Below, piece by piece: positions 17,211 through 24,851 of a stretch of DNA of 64,000 bases (its first letter is position 1; every line of letters begins with the position of its first letter). The stretch is from the NCBI RefSeq assembly GCF_039522665.1, contig NZ_BAAADV010000007.1, forward strand, positions 558,001 through 622,000, read 5' to 3'. Origin of the DNA: Natronoarchaeum mannanilyticum (lineage in GTDB: Archaea > Halobacteriota > Halobacteria > Halobacteriales > Natronoarchaeaceae). The position numbers and the translations under genes were made by a program. The notes beneath the pieces were generated by a model. It had not been told where the DNA came from. It ran no database searches and worked only from the letters and a program-made list of their open reading frames with translations.

Positions 17211-17567
17211 ATGGTAGAGGAGTTCACCGACGAACTACACTCGATGGCGGGCGAGGACCTGCGGGCGGTCGCGTCGTTCGGGAAGCTCGATTACGACGTG
17301 GCGTACATCCGCGACGACGTCGGCGAGCGCTACTCGCGGGAGGGACTCGACGATCTCTATCGGAATCTCGTCTCCGACGGCATCGCCAACGACGAGATCG
17401 GCCAGCGGATGGCCGTCGGCGACCAGCAGGCCAGAATCAAGGTGTTCGAGGAGGTGATCGTCCTGATCTTCCCGAGCAGCCGATACGAGGGCGTGTTCGC
17501 GTCGGTCGACCGCGATCCGGACGTTTCCATTCTGGAGATCATCGACCTCGCGGACGCCGAACTGTAA
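17211..17567 (+). CDS. Conserved haloarchaeal protein of unknown function (DUF7522-like)
   Basis: 118 residues, alpha/beta, acidic, no membrane segment or metal motif. It contains LRAVASFGKLDYDVAYIRDD and a hydrophobic strand EEVIVLIFPSS near the C-terminus. It resembles a short haloarchaeal family without known function. A TATTTACGA box lies about 30 bp upstream of the ATG, supporting this start. It converges on the CBS gene. Confidence 0.7.
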   Translation: MVEEFTDELHSMAGEDLRAVASFGKLDYDVAYIRDDVGERYSREGLDDLYRNLVSDGIANDEIGQRMAVGDQQARIKVFEEVIVLIFPSSRYEGVFASVDRDPDVSILEIIDLADAEL

Positions 17568-17625
17568 CTGCGATCGGCTGAAGAACGTCCCCCATCGTGG
17601 TCCGTCGCAACCTCGTCGGTCCCGA

Positions 17626-18456
17626 TCACCGATCCGGTTCCGTTTTCTCGATGAGCGGGTGCTGGACGTAGTCGTTGACCTCGACGTCGGCCAGCGAGTC
17701 CAGGCCGCCGCGGCGGGCGACCATCTCGAATCCCAGCTCATCGACGTCCTCGACCGGAACGTCGAGCACGTACGCCAGCGTCCGGTCGAGATCGAGTCGC
17801 CGCGCGGCCATCGCCCGGTGGTGGCCGTCGACGAGAAACGTCGTCGATCCGTGCGAGACGGCGATCAGCGGCTCCGCAAGGTCGTTTTTGAGCTCGTACT
17901 TTCGGCCCTCCAGTTCGTCCGCGTACACCTCCCGCTGGGTCGGGATCAGCGAGGAAATTTCGATCTCGCGCTCGTCGACGTCGATCGACGTGTCGTGGTT
18001 CCGTTCCAACATCCGACGGGTGCTCTCGACCTTCGAGGGCGTCGTCCGCTCGATCTGGCTGCGGACCGCGTCGCCGTTCGAGAACATGCCGAGCAGTTCG
18101 CCGTCCTCGTCGACCACCGGGAGGAACTGGTGACCGGTCCGGAAGATCACCCGCGCCGCGTTCTTCACCGTCATCTCGGGCCGGACGACGACGAGCTCGC
18201 GGGTCATCACCTCGTCGACCGACTCGTCGCCGTAGATCTCCAGCAGGTCGATCGCGTTGACGAATCCCAGGAGCTGCTCGTCCTCGTCGACGACCGGGAG
18301 CCCGTTGAACTGGGATCCCTCCTTGATGCGGTCGACGACGTCGGTCACCCACGCGTCCGGGCCGACGGTCTCGATGTCGGTCGTCATGTACTCGTCGACG
18401 CGGACCTCGTCGAACTCCATCAGCGTCACGTTGGAGTCGTCACTCCGGTCCGGCAT
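17626..18456 (-). CDS. CBS-pair protein fused to a ParB/sulfiredoxin-like domain
   Basis: 276 residues. Two CBS motifs (about 15-75 with YMTTDIETVGPDA, 80-135 with VMTRELVVVRPEM) form an adenine-nucleotide-binding pair. The C-terminal region (about 160-275) is ParB-like: IPTQREVYADELEG, PLIAVSHGSTTFLVDGHHR (residues 210-214) and MAARRLDLD. ParB folds bind CTP or ATP; the DGHHR motif corresponds to the GxxR nucleotide site. The fusion suggests a nucleotide-sensing switch or kinase-like enzyme. No HTH was seen. Confidence 0.85.
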   Translation of the reverse strand: MPDRSDDSNVTLMEFDEVRVDEYMTTDIETVGPDAWVTDVVDRIKEGSQFNGLPVVDEDEQLLGFVNAIDLLEIYGDESVDEVMTRELVVVRPEMTVKNAARVIFRTGHQFLPVVDEDGELLGMFSNGDAVRSQIERTTPSKVESTRRMLERNHDTSIDVDEREIEISSLIPTQREVYADELEGRKYELKNDLAEPLIAVSHGSTTFLVDGHHRAMAARRLDLDRTLAYVLDVPVEDVDELGFEMVARRGGLDSLADVEVNDYVQHPLIEKTEPDR

Positions 18457-18548
18457 CGTTCACCCTCCGGCGTCTCGGCCCGGAACCGTACCCTGTCATG
18501 GGACGAGCTACTCGCTCGTCCGTTTTTAAATCCGCGCTCGCTCGGGGA

Positions 18549-19028
18549 TCAGCTCCGACCGTCTTCGACGGCCTCGATCGCGTCGATGCCGACCTCGACG
18601 ACGTCGTCGGCCAGCTCGTCCGCTCGCGCTCGCAGGTCCGCCGGCTCGAACCACTCCCAGTCGGCGGCGTCCTGCTCGCCCTTCGCGGGCGTGACGTCGC
18701 GGTGATCGACTTCGCCGTAGTAGACGAAGTCGACGTGCTGGTGGCCGACGCCCTCCGGCGTGACGTTGATGTCCTCCAGCAGGAACTGCTGAGGTTGAGG
18801 GAGCGACCGAGCGGTCTCCGACTCGGGGCCGTCGGCGTCGGCCAGCAACGAGACGTCCAGCCCGATTTCCTCCCGGGCCTCCCGGAGCGCCGCCTCGTGA
18901 GGCAGTTCGTCGCGGTCGACGTGCCCGCCGGGCGGGAGCCACATGTCCAGCTTGTCGTGCTCGTGGAGCGCCGTCGCGCCGTCGTTGACGACGTAGACGG
19001 TCGCGACGAAGTGACGCGTCGTCTCCAT
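18549..19028 (-). CDS. NUDIX hydrolase
   Basis: 159 residues. The complete Nudix box reads GGHVDRDE and then REAREEIGL (G-x5-E-x7-REUxEExGU), so hydrolysis of a nucleoside-diphosphate-linked compound is expected. The start METTRHFVATVYVV at 19028 gives a standard fold length; the frame runs open much further upstream, but only because the region is GC-rich and antisense to the Usp gene. It is divergent from the Usp gene. Confidence 0.88.
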   Translation of the reverse strand: METTRHFVATVYVVNDGATALHEHDKLDMWLPPGGHVDRDELPHEAALREAREEIGLDVSLLADADGPESETARSLPQPQQFLLEDINVTPEGVGHQHVDFVYYGEVDHRDVTPAKGEQDAADWEWFEPADLRARADELADDVVEVGIDAIEAVEDGRS

Positions 19029-19136
19029 ACGGGCTCTCTGCGACGCCCGGGGCTTGTACTCTCCGCTCCGCGGCCGGCCGCACTCCCGCACCGGCCCGGG
19101 ACCCGAACTAAGTGGATCCGCCGTTAAGTGGCGAGT

Positions 19137-20012
19137 ATGTACGATCGGATTCTGGTCGCCGTCGACGGTAGCGAGCCCGCCAACGCCGCTCTCGATCACG
19201 CGCTCGACGTCGCTTCCGACTGCGACGCCGAGGTCCGCGCGCTGTACGTCGCGGACACGAACCGCGACAGCGTCACCACGGTCGGAACCGACGTCCGCGA
19301 CGCGCTCGAACAGGAGGGCGAGGACGTGATCGAGGGCGCACGCGAGCGCGCGGCCGCTCGTGACGTCCCGTTCACGGGCGAAGTCGTTCAGGGCGAGCCG
19401 GGCGACGCGATTCTCGAAGCCGCCGACGAGCGCGCGGCCGACCTCGTCGCGATCGGCACCAGCGGCAAGGGCGCCATCCGGCGCTTCCTGCTCGGCAGCG
19501 TCGCAGAGCACGTCATTCGTCGGGCCGACGTGCCGGTGCTCTCCGTGCGTGCCGACGAGGACGTCCGGGTCGAGTACCCCTACGACTCGATCCTGGTGCC
19601 GACCGACGGGAGCGAGCACGCCTCGCGCGCGATGGAACGAGCCGTCGAGCTGGCCCGGCGCCACGACGCCACGCTGCACGTGCTCTCGGTCGTCGACGTC
19701 ATGGCCGTCGGCGTCGACTCGCGGGCCGACCTGATGATCGATCAACTCGAAGAGCGCGCCCGCGAGGCCGTCGAGGACGCCGGCGCGGAGGCCGGCGAGG
19801 CGGGCGTCGACGTCGTCACCGACACGATCGTCGGCTCGATCCACCGCGAGATCCGATCGTACGCCGAGGAGAACGACGTCGATCTGCTCACGATGGGCAC
19901 CCACGGACGCCGCGGCGTCGACCGGTTCCTGCTCGGCAGCGTCACCGAGCGCGTCCTGCGAACGGCGCCGGCGCCGGTGCTGACGGTTCGCGGCGAGGAC
20001 GAGGAGGACTGA
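19137..20012 (+). CDS. Tandem universal stress protein
   Basis: 291 residues with two complete Usp domains (about 1-143 and 147-289). Each has the ATP-binding pattern: GTSGKGAIRRFLLGS in the first and GTHGRRGVDRFLLGS in the second, followed by similar PVL strands. Each domain starts YDRILVAVDGSE or YDSILVPTDGSE. The role in stress adaptation is known for the family only in general. The ATG at 19137 is preferred over a GTG three codons earlier because it begins the first strand. Confidence 0.92.
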   Translation: MYDRILVAVDGSEPANAALDHALDVASDCDAEVRALYVADTNRDSVTTVGTDVRDALEQEGEDVIEGARERAAARDVPFTGEVVQGEPGDAILEAADERAADLVAIGTSGKGAIRRFLLGSVAEHVIRRADVPVLSVRADEDVRVEYPYDSILVPTDGSEHASRAMERAVELARRHDATLHVLSVVDVMAVGVDSRADLMIDQLEERAREAVEDAGAEAGEAGVDVVTDTIVGSIHREIRSYAEENDVDLLTMGTHGRRGVDRFLLGSVTERVLRTAPAPVLTVRGEDEED

Positions 20013-20157
20013 TCCCGGGCGAAGCGACCGCGGTGCAGGCGCATCTCGTTCGATGAGAGGTGGCCGTCAGATCCGGGGTCTGAGCTCGTCGGATCCGGGG
20101 TGCGAACTCGACGGGGCCGGCGACCGATATTTCCGTTCGTCGGCCGTACGCCGTCGT

Positions 20158-20535
20158 ATGGCCCGCCGTTCCGACGATATGGGCGTTCTCCGCCCCGTTG
20201 CTCTCGGTCCCGTCCACTGGGCGATGATCGCGCTCGCGCTCCTGACGGGCGGGATCCACCTCTACGTCGCCGCGACGACGGGCGAACCGGCGTACGCGGT
20301 GCTGGGGATCGTTCTGCTGGCCGGGCTCGGCGTGTTCTTCACGCGCTGGTTCGCGCCGCCGCTGTACCTCGTCGGCGCCGTCTACGTCTCCCTGTTGCTC
20401 GTGGCGTGGGTGATCGCCGGCCAGCAGCTGCTCGCGCTGGCGATCGTCGACAAGCTGGTCCAGGTGGCGCTGATCGTCGTCTTCGCCTACCTGCTGGTCA
20501 TCGAAAGCGGGTCGGCGTCGGAAAACGGGCCGTAG
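20158..20535 (+). CDS. Four-helix membrane protein (DUF7475-like)
   Basis: 125 residues with four hydrophobic segments (roughly 20-38, 45-63, 68-88, 95-115) and short loops. VHWAMIALALLTGGIHLYVA is typical of a haloarchaeal family with no known function. The start is ambiguous between 20158 (MARRSDDM) and 20179 (MGVL); a GATATTTCC box about 30 bp upstream favours 20158. It converges on the TFB gene. Confidence 0.72.
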   Translation: MARRSDDMGVLRPVALGPVHWAMIALALLTGGIHLYVAATTGEPAYAVLGIVLLAGLGVFFTRWFAPPLYLVGAVYVSLLLVAWVIAGQQLLALAIVDKLVQVALIVVFAYLLVIESGSASENGP

Positions 20536-20565
20536 TTCGACACCGCGACAGCGGGCGAGCGGGCG

Positions 20566-21525
20566 TCAGGCCGGCGCGGCGTCGTCGGCTTCGAGCAGTT
20601 CGTGGTAGCGATTTCTGATCGTGACCTCGCTGACCGACGCCACCTCGCCGACCTCGCTCTGGGTGACCTGCTCGTTGGTCAGCAGGGCGGCGGCGTACAC
20701 CGCTGCCGCGGCCATCCCGACGGGGCTCTTGCCCGAGTGGACGCCGCTGTCCTTGGCGCTCCGGAGCAGTTCGCGGGCGCGCATCTCGGCCTCGTCGGAG
20801 ACCTCGAGCTCGGAGGCGAACCGGGGGACGTACTGCTCGGGATCGGCGGGCTGGATCTCCAGTCCCAGCTCGCGGACCACGTAGCGGTACGTTCGGGCGA
20901 TCTCGTCGCGATCGACCCGGCTCACGGCGTCGATCTCGTCGAGGCTGCGGGGCGTGCCGGCCTGGCGGGCGGCGGCGTACAGCGACGCCGTCGCGACGCC
21001 CTCGATCGAGCGGCCCGGCAGGAGGTCCTCGTCGAGCGCGCGCCGGTAGATCACGCTCGCCGTTTCCCGCACGGTGTCGGGCAGCCCGAGCGCGGAAGCC
21101 ATCCGATCGATCTCGCCGAGCGCCTGCTTGAGGTTGCGCTCTTTGGAGTCCCGGGTGCGGAAGCGCTCGTTCCAGGTGCGCAGGCGCGACATCTTCTCGC
21201 GCTGGCGCGAGGACAGCGACTGGCCGTAGGCGTCCTTGTCCTGCCAGCCGATGTTCGTCGAGAGGCCGTCGTCGTGCATCATCTTCGTCGTCGGGGCGCC
21301 GACGCGTGACTTCTCGTCCTTTTCGGCGGCGTCGAACGCGCGCCACTCGGGGCCGCGGTCGATCTCGTCTTCTTCCACGACGAGCCCACAGTCGGCACAG
21401 ACCGTCTCGCCGCGCTCCTCGTCCGAGACGACCTGGCCGCCACACTCCGGACAGGCGAGGCTCTCGGTCTCGGACTCGGTCGATCGCTCGTCGCTCGCGC
21501 GCTCTCGGATGCTGGTGTCTGTCAT
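20566..21525 (-). CDS. tfb: Transcription initiation factor IIB (TFB)
   Basis: 319 residues: an N-terminal zinc ribbon (CPECGGQVVSD and CADCGLVVEE, about residues 24-46), the B-finger/linker (RVGAPTTKMMHDDGLSTNIGWQDKD) and two cyclin folds (about 120-215 and 220-312). TFB recruits RNA polymerase to TBP-bound promoters and recognises the BRE. Haloarchaea carry many TFB paralogues; this one has all domains. An AT-rich promoter lies upstream (minus strand, about 21600). Confidence 0.95.
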   Translation of the reverse strand: MTDTSIRERASDERSTESETESLACPECGGQVVSDEERGETVCADCGLVVEEDEIDRGPEWRAFDAAEKDEKSRVGAPTTKMMHDDGLSTNIGWQDKDAYGQSLSSRQREKMSRLRTWNERFRTRDSKERNLKQALGEIDRMASALGLPDTVRETASVIYRRALDEDLLPGRSIEGVATASLYAAARQAGTPRSLDEIDAVSRVDRDEIARTYRYVVRELGLEIQPADPEQYVPRFASELEVSDEAEMRARELLRSAKDSGVHSGKSPVGMAAAAVYAAALLTNEQVTQSEVGEVASVSEVTIRNRYHELLEADDAAPA

Positions 21526-21595
21526 TGTGGTGCTGGTGAGACAGCCGGGGCTCGGAGACCCTCTGTTACACTGTTATGTTGTATCTCCAGCGACT

Positions 21596-21603
21596 TAAAA
21601 TAT
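21596..21603 (-). promoter_or_regulatory. TATA box of the TFB gene
   Basis: Reading the minus strand, ATTTTAAG lies about 75 bp upstream of the TFB start within an AT-rich patch. It would give a 5' untranslated leader of about 45 nt, unlike the leaderless genes nearby. Confidence 0.4.
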
Positions 21604-21698
21604 TCGGTTGTGACGGCGTCTGCCGGCTGTTATCGGTGATTCCCGTGTTTGTCCGAGCCTCGTCAAAAGTCGGTCGTCAGGGCGTCTCCGCCCGCCGC

Positions 21699-22535
21699 TC
21701 ACGCCCCGTCGAGGAACGACCGTAGCTCCTTGGTGTACTCGTCGGGTCGGTCCTCCGGAACCCAGTGGTAGGCGCCGTCGAGCCCGACGATCTCCGCGTC
21801 GTCGATGTCCGATTCCAGCCGTTGGGCGTACTCGATCGGCTGGAACTCGTCGGCGGCGCCCCACAGCAGCAGCGTCGGCGCCGCGATCTCGCTCGGGTCG
21901 ACCTCGGTCGTGTGGCTCGTGTTCGTCCCGACTGCGTTCCGGCTCAGCGAGATCTTCGCCTCCTCGGACCGCCACGGCGCCTGGATCCCCTCCACGAACG
22001 CGTCGTCCGGGTCGCCCGCCAGTGTGCTCCGAAGCATCCCGTCGAGCGTTCCCTGGAGGTCCTCGACGTCCATCTCCCCGATTGTGCCTGGCAACCCCAG
22101 TTCGATGATGGTCTCGATCGGCCAGGAGTCGTACGCGACGGCGTTCGAGAGCACCAGCGCGTCGACCCGATCCGGCTCGTGGACGGCGTACCGCAGCGCG
22201 ACGCCGCCGCCGAGGTCGTGGCCGACGAAGGCGATCGAATCGATCCCCAGCTCGTCGAGCAGCGCGTCGATCATCGCCTCCTGGGCCCGGATCGAGCGGT
22301 CGAACGAGTCGCGCATCTCCGACTGTCCGTAGCCGACCATGTCCGGCGCGATCACCCACCTGTCCTCCGCGATCTCCGGAGCGGCGTGACGCCAGAGGAA
22401 CGAGGACGTCGGGATGCCGTGCAAGAATAGCACGGGGTCGCCCTCACCCTCGTCGTAGTAGGCCACGTCGAGTTCGTGCTCGTCGACCGGGACGGTCGTC
22501 GTCTGCAGTTGCTCTCGCCACTGGTCGTACTCCAT
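21699..22535 (-). CDS. Alpha/beta hydrolase, haloalkane dehalogenase/epoxide hydrolase type
   Basis: 278 residues. The oxyanion-hole motif HGIPTSSFLWRH, the nucleophile elbow VGHDLGGG with Asp instead of Ser, and the C-terminal His in AYHWVPEDRPD define the Asp-nucleophile branch (dehalogenases and epoxide hydrolases). An acidic residue in GAADEFQP completes the triad. The substrate is unknown. The ATG at 22535 (MEYDQWREQL) gives the normal length. Upstream is element D. Confidence 0.87.
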   Translation of the reverse strand: MEYDQWREQLQTTTVPVDEHELDVAYYDEGEGDPVLFLHGIPTSSFLWRHAAPEIAEDRWVIAPDMVGYGQSEMRDSFDRSIRAQEAMIDALLDELGIDSIAFVGHDLGGGVALRYAVHEPDRVDALVLSNAVAYDSWPIETIIELGLPGTIGEMDVEDLQGTLDGMLRSTLAGDPDDAFVEGIQAPWRSEEAKISLSRNAVGTNTSHTTEVDPSEIAAPTLLLWGAADEFQPIEYAQRLESDIDDAEIVGLDGAYHWVPEDRPDEYTKELRSFLDGA

Positions 22536-22609
22536 ACGTTCAGCGTCCACGCCCCGAGTGGTGAGCGTTGGGTCCGAGAGAGCGCTGTCGACCGGCCGAG
22601 CAGTAGCCG

Positions 22610-22825
22610 AGAGGCCAGACGCGACCTCCGTGTCGCGTCTCGGGGGAGGGCAGGCCGGCGTGGCCGCCCTCGGCGGCCCGCCGGTGCGGTTGCGGTGCGA
22701 GTGCGGTTGCGGTGCGGGTGCGGTTGCGGTGCGGGTGCGGTTGCGGTGCGGGTGCGGAGGCGGTGCGGTCCTGGCGGAATACAAGGGCGAACGAGCGACC
22801 GCAGGGAGCGAGTGAGGGCTTGTAA
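22610..22825. repeat. Intergenic hairpin element D
   Basis: The gap between the divergent hydrolase and gatC genes holds a repeat element and no gene. It opens with a perfect hairpin, arms AGACGCGAC/GTCGCGTCT (22617-22625/22632-22640), continues with CGGGGGAGGGCAGGCC and a 17-bp tandem array, and ends in AAGGGCGAACGAGCGACCGCAG and a GAGGGCTT tail. The order of blocks matches element C (58982-59272), with different stems. Confidence 0.7.
22686..22770. repeat. 17-bp tandem repeat (about five units)
   Basis: Units start at 22686, 22703, 22720, 22737 and 22754. The consensus is GCGGTTGCGGTGCGGGT; unit 1 has one substitution and unit 5 is diverged. The array lies inside element D, where element C has a looser, similar GCGGT-rich stretch. 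Confidence 0.93.
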
Positions 22826-22863
22826 TCGAAATGCTTACTCCCGGCCCGCCAGTTCCTCCGTGC

Positions 22864-23142
22864 ATGAGCGACACGCCCGCCGGTCCCGAGGATGTCCGCC
22901 ACGTCGCAGAGCTGGCGCGGGTCGACCTCGACGACGACACCGTCGACGAGTTCGCCGCGCAGTTCGCGGACATCCTCGACTACTTCGAGACGTTGGACGA
23001 GGTGCCCGAAGTCGACCGCGAGGCCGACCTGGTCAACGTGATGCGCCCCGACGAGGAACACGAGGGGCTCACCCAAGAGGAGGCCCTGCAGAACGCCGAG
23101 GAAACCGAGGACGGCTACTTCAAGGGCCCGAACGTCTCCTAA
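22864..23142 (+). CDS. gatC: Asp-tRNA(Asn)/Glu-tRNA(Gln) amidotransferase subunit C
   Basis: 92 residues with GatC landmarks: EDVRHVAELARVDLDDDTVDEF, an internal FADILDYFETLDEVP and the C-terminal NAEETEDGYFKGPNVS that wraps GatA. With GatA and GatB it converts mischarged Asp- or Glu-tRNA to Asn- or Gln-tRNA. The ATG at 22864 gives the standard N-terminus; the ATG at 22831 would add 11 unlikely residues. gatA starts two bases after the stop. Confidence 0.95.
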   Translation: MSDTPAGPEDVRHVAELARVDLDDDTVDEFAAQFADILDYFETLDEVPEVDREADLVNVMRPDEEHEGLTQEEALQNAEETEDGYFKGPNVS

Positions 23143-23144
23143 CC

Positions 23145-24419
23145 ATGTCCGAGAACATCTTCATCACGGAGGAGACCGCGGCGGGCGACGACGACGGACC
23201 GCTCGCCGACAAGACCGTCGCCGTCAAGGACAACATCTCGACCGAGGGGATCCGGACGACCTGCGGATCCGCGATGCTCGACGAGTACGTCCCGCCGTAC
23301 GACGCGACGGTCGTCGAGCGCCTCAAGGACGCCGGCGCCGACGTCGCGGGGAAGGCCAACATGGACGAGTTCGGCATGGGGACGACGACCGAAACCTCGG
23401 CGTTCGGCCCGACCGACAACCCCGCCGCGCCGGGTCACGTCCCCGGCGGCTCCTCGGGCGGGTCCGCCGCCGCCGTCGCGGCGGGCGAAGCCGACCTCGC
23501 GCTCGGTTCGGACACCGGCGGGTCGGTGCGCTGTCCCGCGGCGTTCTGCGGCGTCGTCGGCATCAAGCCGACCTACGGGCTCGTCTCGCGGTACGGGCTG
23601 GTGGCGTACGCCAACAGCTTGGAGCAGATCGGCCCGCTCGCGCCGACCGTCGAGGAAGCCGCCGAACTGCTCGACGCGATCAGCGGTCCCGACCCGAACG
23701 ACGCGACGACGCGCGAGGAGGGCGCCGACACCGACTACGCCGCAGCGGCCGACGGCGACGTCGACGGGCTGGAGATCGGCGTCCCCACCGAGCTACTCGA
23801 CGGCGCGGACGACGGCGTCGTCGAGCAGTTCTGGAGCGCGATCGACGAGCTCGAAGCGCAGGGCGCGAGCTACCACGAGGTGAGCCTGCCCTCCGTCGAG
23901 CACGCCGTCGAGGCGTACTACGTGATCGCGATGTCCGAAGCGTCCTCGAACCTCGCGCGGTTCGACGGCGTCCGCTACGGCCACTCCGGCGGGTTCGAGG
24001 GCAACTGGAACGAGGCGTTCTCGAAAGCCCGCCGCGAGGGCTTTGGCGACGAGGTCAAGCGCCGGATCCTGCTGGGCACGTACGCTCTGTCGGCCGGCTA
24101 CCACGACAAGTACTACAAGAAGGCCCAAGACGCCCGCGCGTGGGTCAAGCAGGACTTCGACGAGGCGCTCGCCGACGCCGACGTGCTGGCGAGCCCGACG
24201 ATGCCGATCCCGCCGTTCGAGCTGGGGGAGAGCCTCGACGATCCGCTGAAGATGTATCTCGCGGACGCCAACACCACGCCCGTCAATCTGGCCGACTTAC
24301 CCGCGATCTCGGTGCCGGCCGGCGAGACAGATGGGCTGCCGGTCGGGCTGCAGTTGATCGGCCCCGCGTTCGGCGAAGAGACGATCGTTCGCGCGGCGAG
24401 CGCGCTGGACCAAGGTTAG
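23145..24419 (+). CDS. gatA: Asp-tRNA(Asn)/Glu-tRNA(Gln) amidotransferase subunit A
   Basis: 424 residues, an amidase-signature enzyme that releases ammonia from glutamine. The Ser-cisSer-Lys triad is carried by VAVKDNIST (Lys), GGSSGGSAAAVAAGE (cis-Ser) and GSDTGGSVRCPAAFCG (nucleophile Ser). It is slightly shorter at the N-terminus than bacterial GatA, as is normal for haloarchaea. It forms an operon with gatC; gatB is not in the window. Confidence 0.96.
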   Translation: MSENIFITEETAAGDDDGPLADKTVAVKDNISTEGIRTTCGSAMLDEYVPPYDATVVERLKDAGADVAGKANMDEFGMGTTTETSAFGPTDNPAAPGHVPGGSSGGSAAAVAAGEADLALGSDTGGSVRCPAAFCGVVGIKPTYGLVSRYGLVAYANSLEQIGPLAPTVEEAAELLDAISGPDPNDATTREEGADTDYAAAADGDVDGLEIGVPTELLDGADDGVVEQFWSAIDELEAQGASYHEVSLPSVEHAVEAYYVIAMSEASSNLARFDGVRYGHSGGFEGNWNEAFSKARREGFGDEVKRRILLGTYALSAGYHDKYYKKAQDARAWVKQDFDEALADADVLASPTMPIPPFELGESLDDPLKMYLADANTTPVNLADLPAISVPAGETDGLPVGLQLIGPAFGEETIVRAASALDQG

Positions 24420-24607
24420 ACATCTTTCGTTCGTTTTCGACGCCTGTACCTCTGTAGGGTCATCGTTGCCACGACCGCCGACAGGAACGTGACCGCGGCC
24501 ATCGCGAGTTTCGTTCGCAGCGAGGTCGGCGGCGCGTCGTCGACGGGCTCGGGAACGTCGTTGTCCGGCGCCGCGATGTGCCGATACGCACCTTTGAAGA
24601 ACTTCAC
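24416..24607 (-). CDS. Small single-pass membrane protein
   Basis: 63 residues from a GTG start: VKFFKGAYRHIAAPDNDVP, a Pro/Asp-rich stretch, one membrane helix (about 33-50, LAMAAVTFLSAVVATMTL) and a basic tail RRRKRT, suggesting the C-terminus is inside. Its stop codon overlaps the gatA stop on the other strand. Upstream codons continue in frame but look unlike a haloarchaeal protein. The family is not recognised; coding status is probable rather than certain. Confidence 0.5.
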   Translation of the reverse strand: MKFFKGAYRHIAAPDNDVPEPVDDAPPTSLRTKLAMAAVTFLSAVVATMTLQRYRRRKRTKDV

Positions 24608-24817
24608 GGGAGTCCTACGGGGCCAACGGCAATAAGGACTCCAGACGGAGTCGGGCCTCTCGCACGCAGAGATCGGATGTCCCGTGCGCGCTGACCGTCC
24701 GAGCAACCCACGCACGGCCGCCGTCTCGCTTTCCCAGTCCGCACGGGACGCCGATTCCACTCCGTTGCTCGTATCGAATTCACAATTACTTCAACCGCGA
24801 TAGGCCGTTAGGGAATA

Positions 24818-24824
24818 TTTTATA
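24818..24824 (+). promoter_or_regulatory. TATA box of the large surface protein gene
   Basis: TTTATAA within the AT-rich patch 24811-24850 is about 31 bp upstream of the ATG at 24852, compatible with a leaderless or very short-leader transcript. Confidence 0.5.
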
Positions 24825-24851
24825 ACGTAGTACTTGCAGTATAGTTATAAC

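Noticed and set aside
18549-19904. 451-codon minus-strand frame
   Set aside because: Only the final 159 codons encode the NUDIX protein; the rest is antisense to the Usp gene.
24811-24850. Replication origin at the AT-rich patch
   Set aside because: No ORB-like repeats and no orc1/cdc6 gene nearby; the AT content is explained by a promoter.
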